Shown: positions 61,233 to 62,576 of the stretch, piece after piece
Position numbering within the stretch: the first letter of the stretch is position 1
Layout of the letters: the number at the start of each line of letters is the position of its first letter
Assembly (NCBI GenBank): GCA_902618335.1
Contig: CACNAI010000003.1
Span: forward strand, 1-62,576
Source: an uncultured Prochlorococcus sp.
GTDB taxonomy: Bacteria > Cyanobacteriota > Cyanobacteriia > PCC-6307 > Cyanobiaceae
Reading direction: 5' to 3'
DNA: 62,576 bases
Translations under genes and position numbers: made by a program
The notes under the pieces: model-generated
What the model was told of the DNA's origin: nothing
The model's input: the letters and a program-made list of their open reading frames with translations, nothing else
Databases searched by the model: none

Positions 61233-62576
61233 GTGTTTAGATCAAAATTCTCATATTCAAATTCTAAATCAAGTTATTCGGATCTTCTAGAGGATATAGA
61301 GGCGGGAAAAATAGAATCAATATTTTTTTATCCTAGACAGAGAGAGATTGATGTTCTTTATAAAAATGGCAATAAATTCAAAGTACCTATCCTCTACAAT
61401 GACCAATTAATCCTTGAAAAGGCTACTGAAAATAAAATAGATCTTACAGTTAATAATAGTAGAAAAGAAGCATCAGCTGCTAATTCGTTTGCTTCAATCA
61501 GTCTTTTCCTGATTTTTATATTAGCTATAGTCCTAATCTTAAGGAGTACATCAAAATTGGCTTCAAGAGCCTTGGGTTTTACCAAAAATAAAGCTAAATT
61601 TGTAACTATTGATGATGTAGATACGAGATTCGATGATGTGGCTGGTGTTCCTGAAGCCGCTGAGGAATTAAAAGAGGTAATAACTTTTTTGAAAGAACCA
61701 AAAAAATTTGAAAATCTAGGAGCAAAAGCTCCTAAAGGAGTACTTTTAATCGGCCCTCCTGGAACAGGTAAAACATTATTGGCTAAAGCAATTGCCGGTG
61801 AGTCAGGAGTCCCTTTTCTCTCAATATCGGCATCTGAGTTCGTAGAACTTTTTGTTGGTGTTGGGGCAAGCAGAGTCCGGGAGCTATTTTTTAAGGCTAA
61901 GGAAAAATCTCCTTGCATAATTTTTATTGACGAAATTGATTCTATTGGTAGGCAAAGAGGGTCTGGGATCGGAGGTGGAAATGATGAAAGAGAACAAACC
62001 CTTAATCAGCTTCTAACTGAATTAGATGGTTTTGCTGATAATTCAGGGATTATTGTTTTAGCTGCCACAAATAGACCAGATATTTTGGATGCAGCATTAT
62101 TAAGACCAGGAAGATTTGATAGAAAAATAGAAGTAATGCTCCCTGATTTAGATGGAAGAAAAAAAATTCTTTCAGTTCATTCACTTTCAAAACCACTTTC
62201 AAGCGAAGTTGACTTGGGATATTGGGCTTCTAGAACTGTTGGATTTTCTGGGGCAGATCTTGCAAATTTGATGAACGAAAGTGCTATTCACTGTGCAAGA
62301 GAAGAGTCTAAATTAATCAGTGATCTTCATATAGAAAATGCCCTCGATAAAATTACAATTGGGCTAAGAAGTTCTTTAATAACTTCTCCAAATATGAAGA
62401 AAATTATTGCTTATAACGAAGTGGGCAGAGCAATTGTATCTGCCGTGAGAAATGGGATTGAATCAGTTGATAAAATTACAATTTTACCCAGATCTGGATC
62501 TATAGGTGGATATACTAAAATTTCCCCTAACGAGGAAGTAATTTCTAGTGGCTTAATTTCAAAAAAATTATTATTT
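61233..62576 (+). CDS. ftsH: FtsH-family AAA+ protein, 3' truncated by window; zinc-protease motif degenerate (NEVGR)
   Basis: GPPGTGKT Walker [17 protein letters not shown] Walker [17 protein letters not shown] start with in-frame TAA upstream (61224). Confidence 0.92.
   Translation, partial: MFRSKFSYSNSKSSYSDLLEDIEAGKIESIFFYPRQREIDVLYKNGNKFKVPILYNDQLILEKATENKIDLTVNNSRKEASAANSFASISLFLIFILAIVLILRSTSKLASRALGFTKNKAKFVTIDDVDTRFDDVAGVPEAAEELKEVITFLKEPKKFENLGAKAPKGVLLIGPPGTGKTLLAKAIAGESGVPFLSISASEFVELFVGVGASRVRELFFKAKEKSPCIIFIDEIDSIGRQRGSGIGGGNDEREQTLNQLLTELDGFADNSGIIVLAATNRPDILDAALLRPGRFDRKIEVMLPDLDGRKKILSVHSLSKPLSSEVDLGYWASRTVGFSGADLANLMNESAIHCAREESKLISDLHIENALDKITIGLRSSLITSPNMKKIIAYNEVGRAIVSAVRNGIESVDKITILPRSGSIGGYTKISPNEEVISSGLISKKLLF

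Noticed and set aside
61394-61918. Minus-strand 174-aa ORF at right edge
   Set aside because: Antisense of the FtsH AAA+ domain, which has intact Walker motifs on the plus strand

Overview
AT-rich (about 30% GC by eye), gene-dense window from a picocyanobacterium, most likely a high-light-adapted Prochlorococcus. This is inferred from chlH, acsF, petP-like, ycf20, ycf36, many tiny membrane proteins and core gene families; no search was run. Most of the window is chromosomal core: dus, purT, pepN, carB, tpiA, folP, chlH, dapB, mfd, fmt, tldD/pmbA, acsF, an RNB-family protein, rpsU, rpmF, one initiator tRNA and an incomplete ftsH at the right edge. No rRNA, CRISPR array, transposase or integrase was seen. 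The most interesting points are: (1) the right-edge FtsH homologue has intact AAA+ motifs, but its zinc-protease motif reads NEVGR instead of HExGH and it appears to lack the first transmembrane helix; (2) an RNB exoribonuclease-family protein appears to have lost the catalytic Asp cluster; (3) there is a strong minus-strand structured ncRNA candidate at about 22892-22985 with its own terminator; (4) two genes have conserved-looking N-terminal coding sequence extending upstream of any ATG/GTG/TTG, which suggests ATT initiation; (5) an uncharacterised cluster combines MTHFR-like, renalase-like and uridine-kinase-like genes; (6) a compact deoxyribosyltransferase-phosphoribosyltransferase gene string. 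Several real small genes missing from the ORF track (including rpsU, rpmF and an S4-domain protein) were recovered by direct translation.
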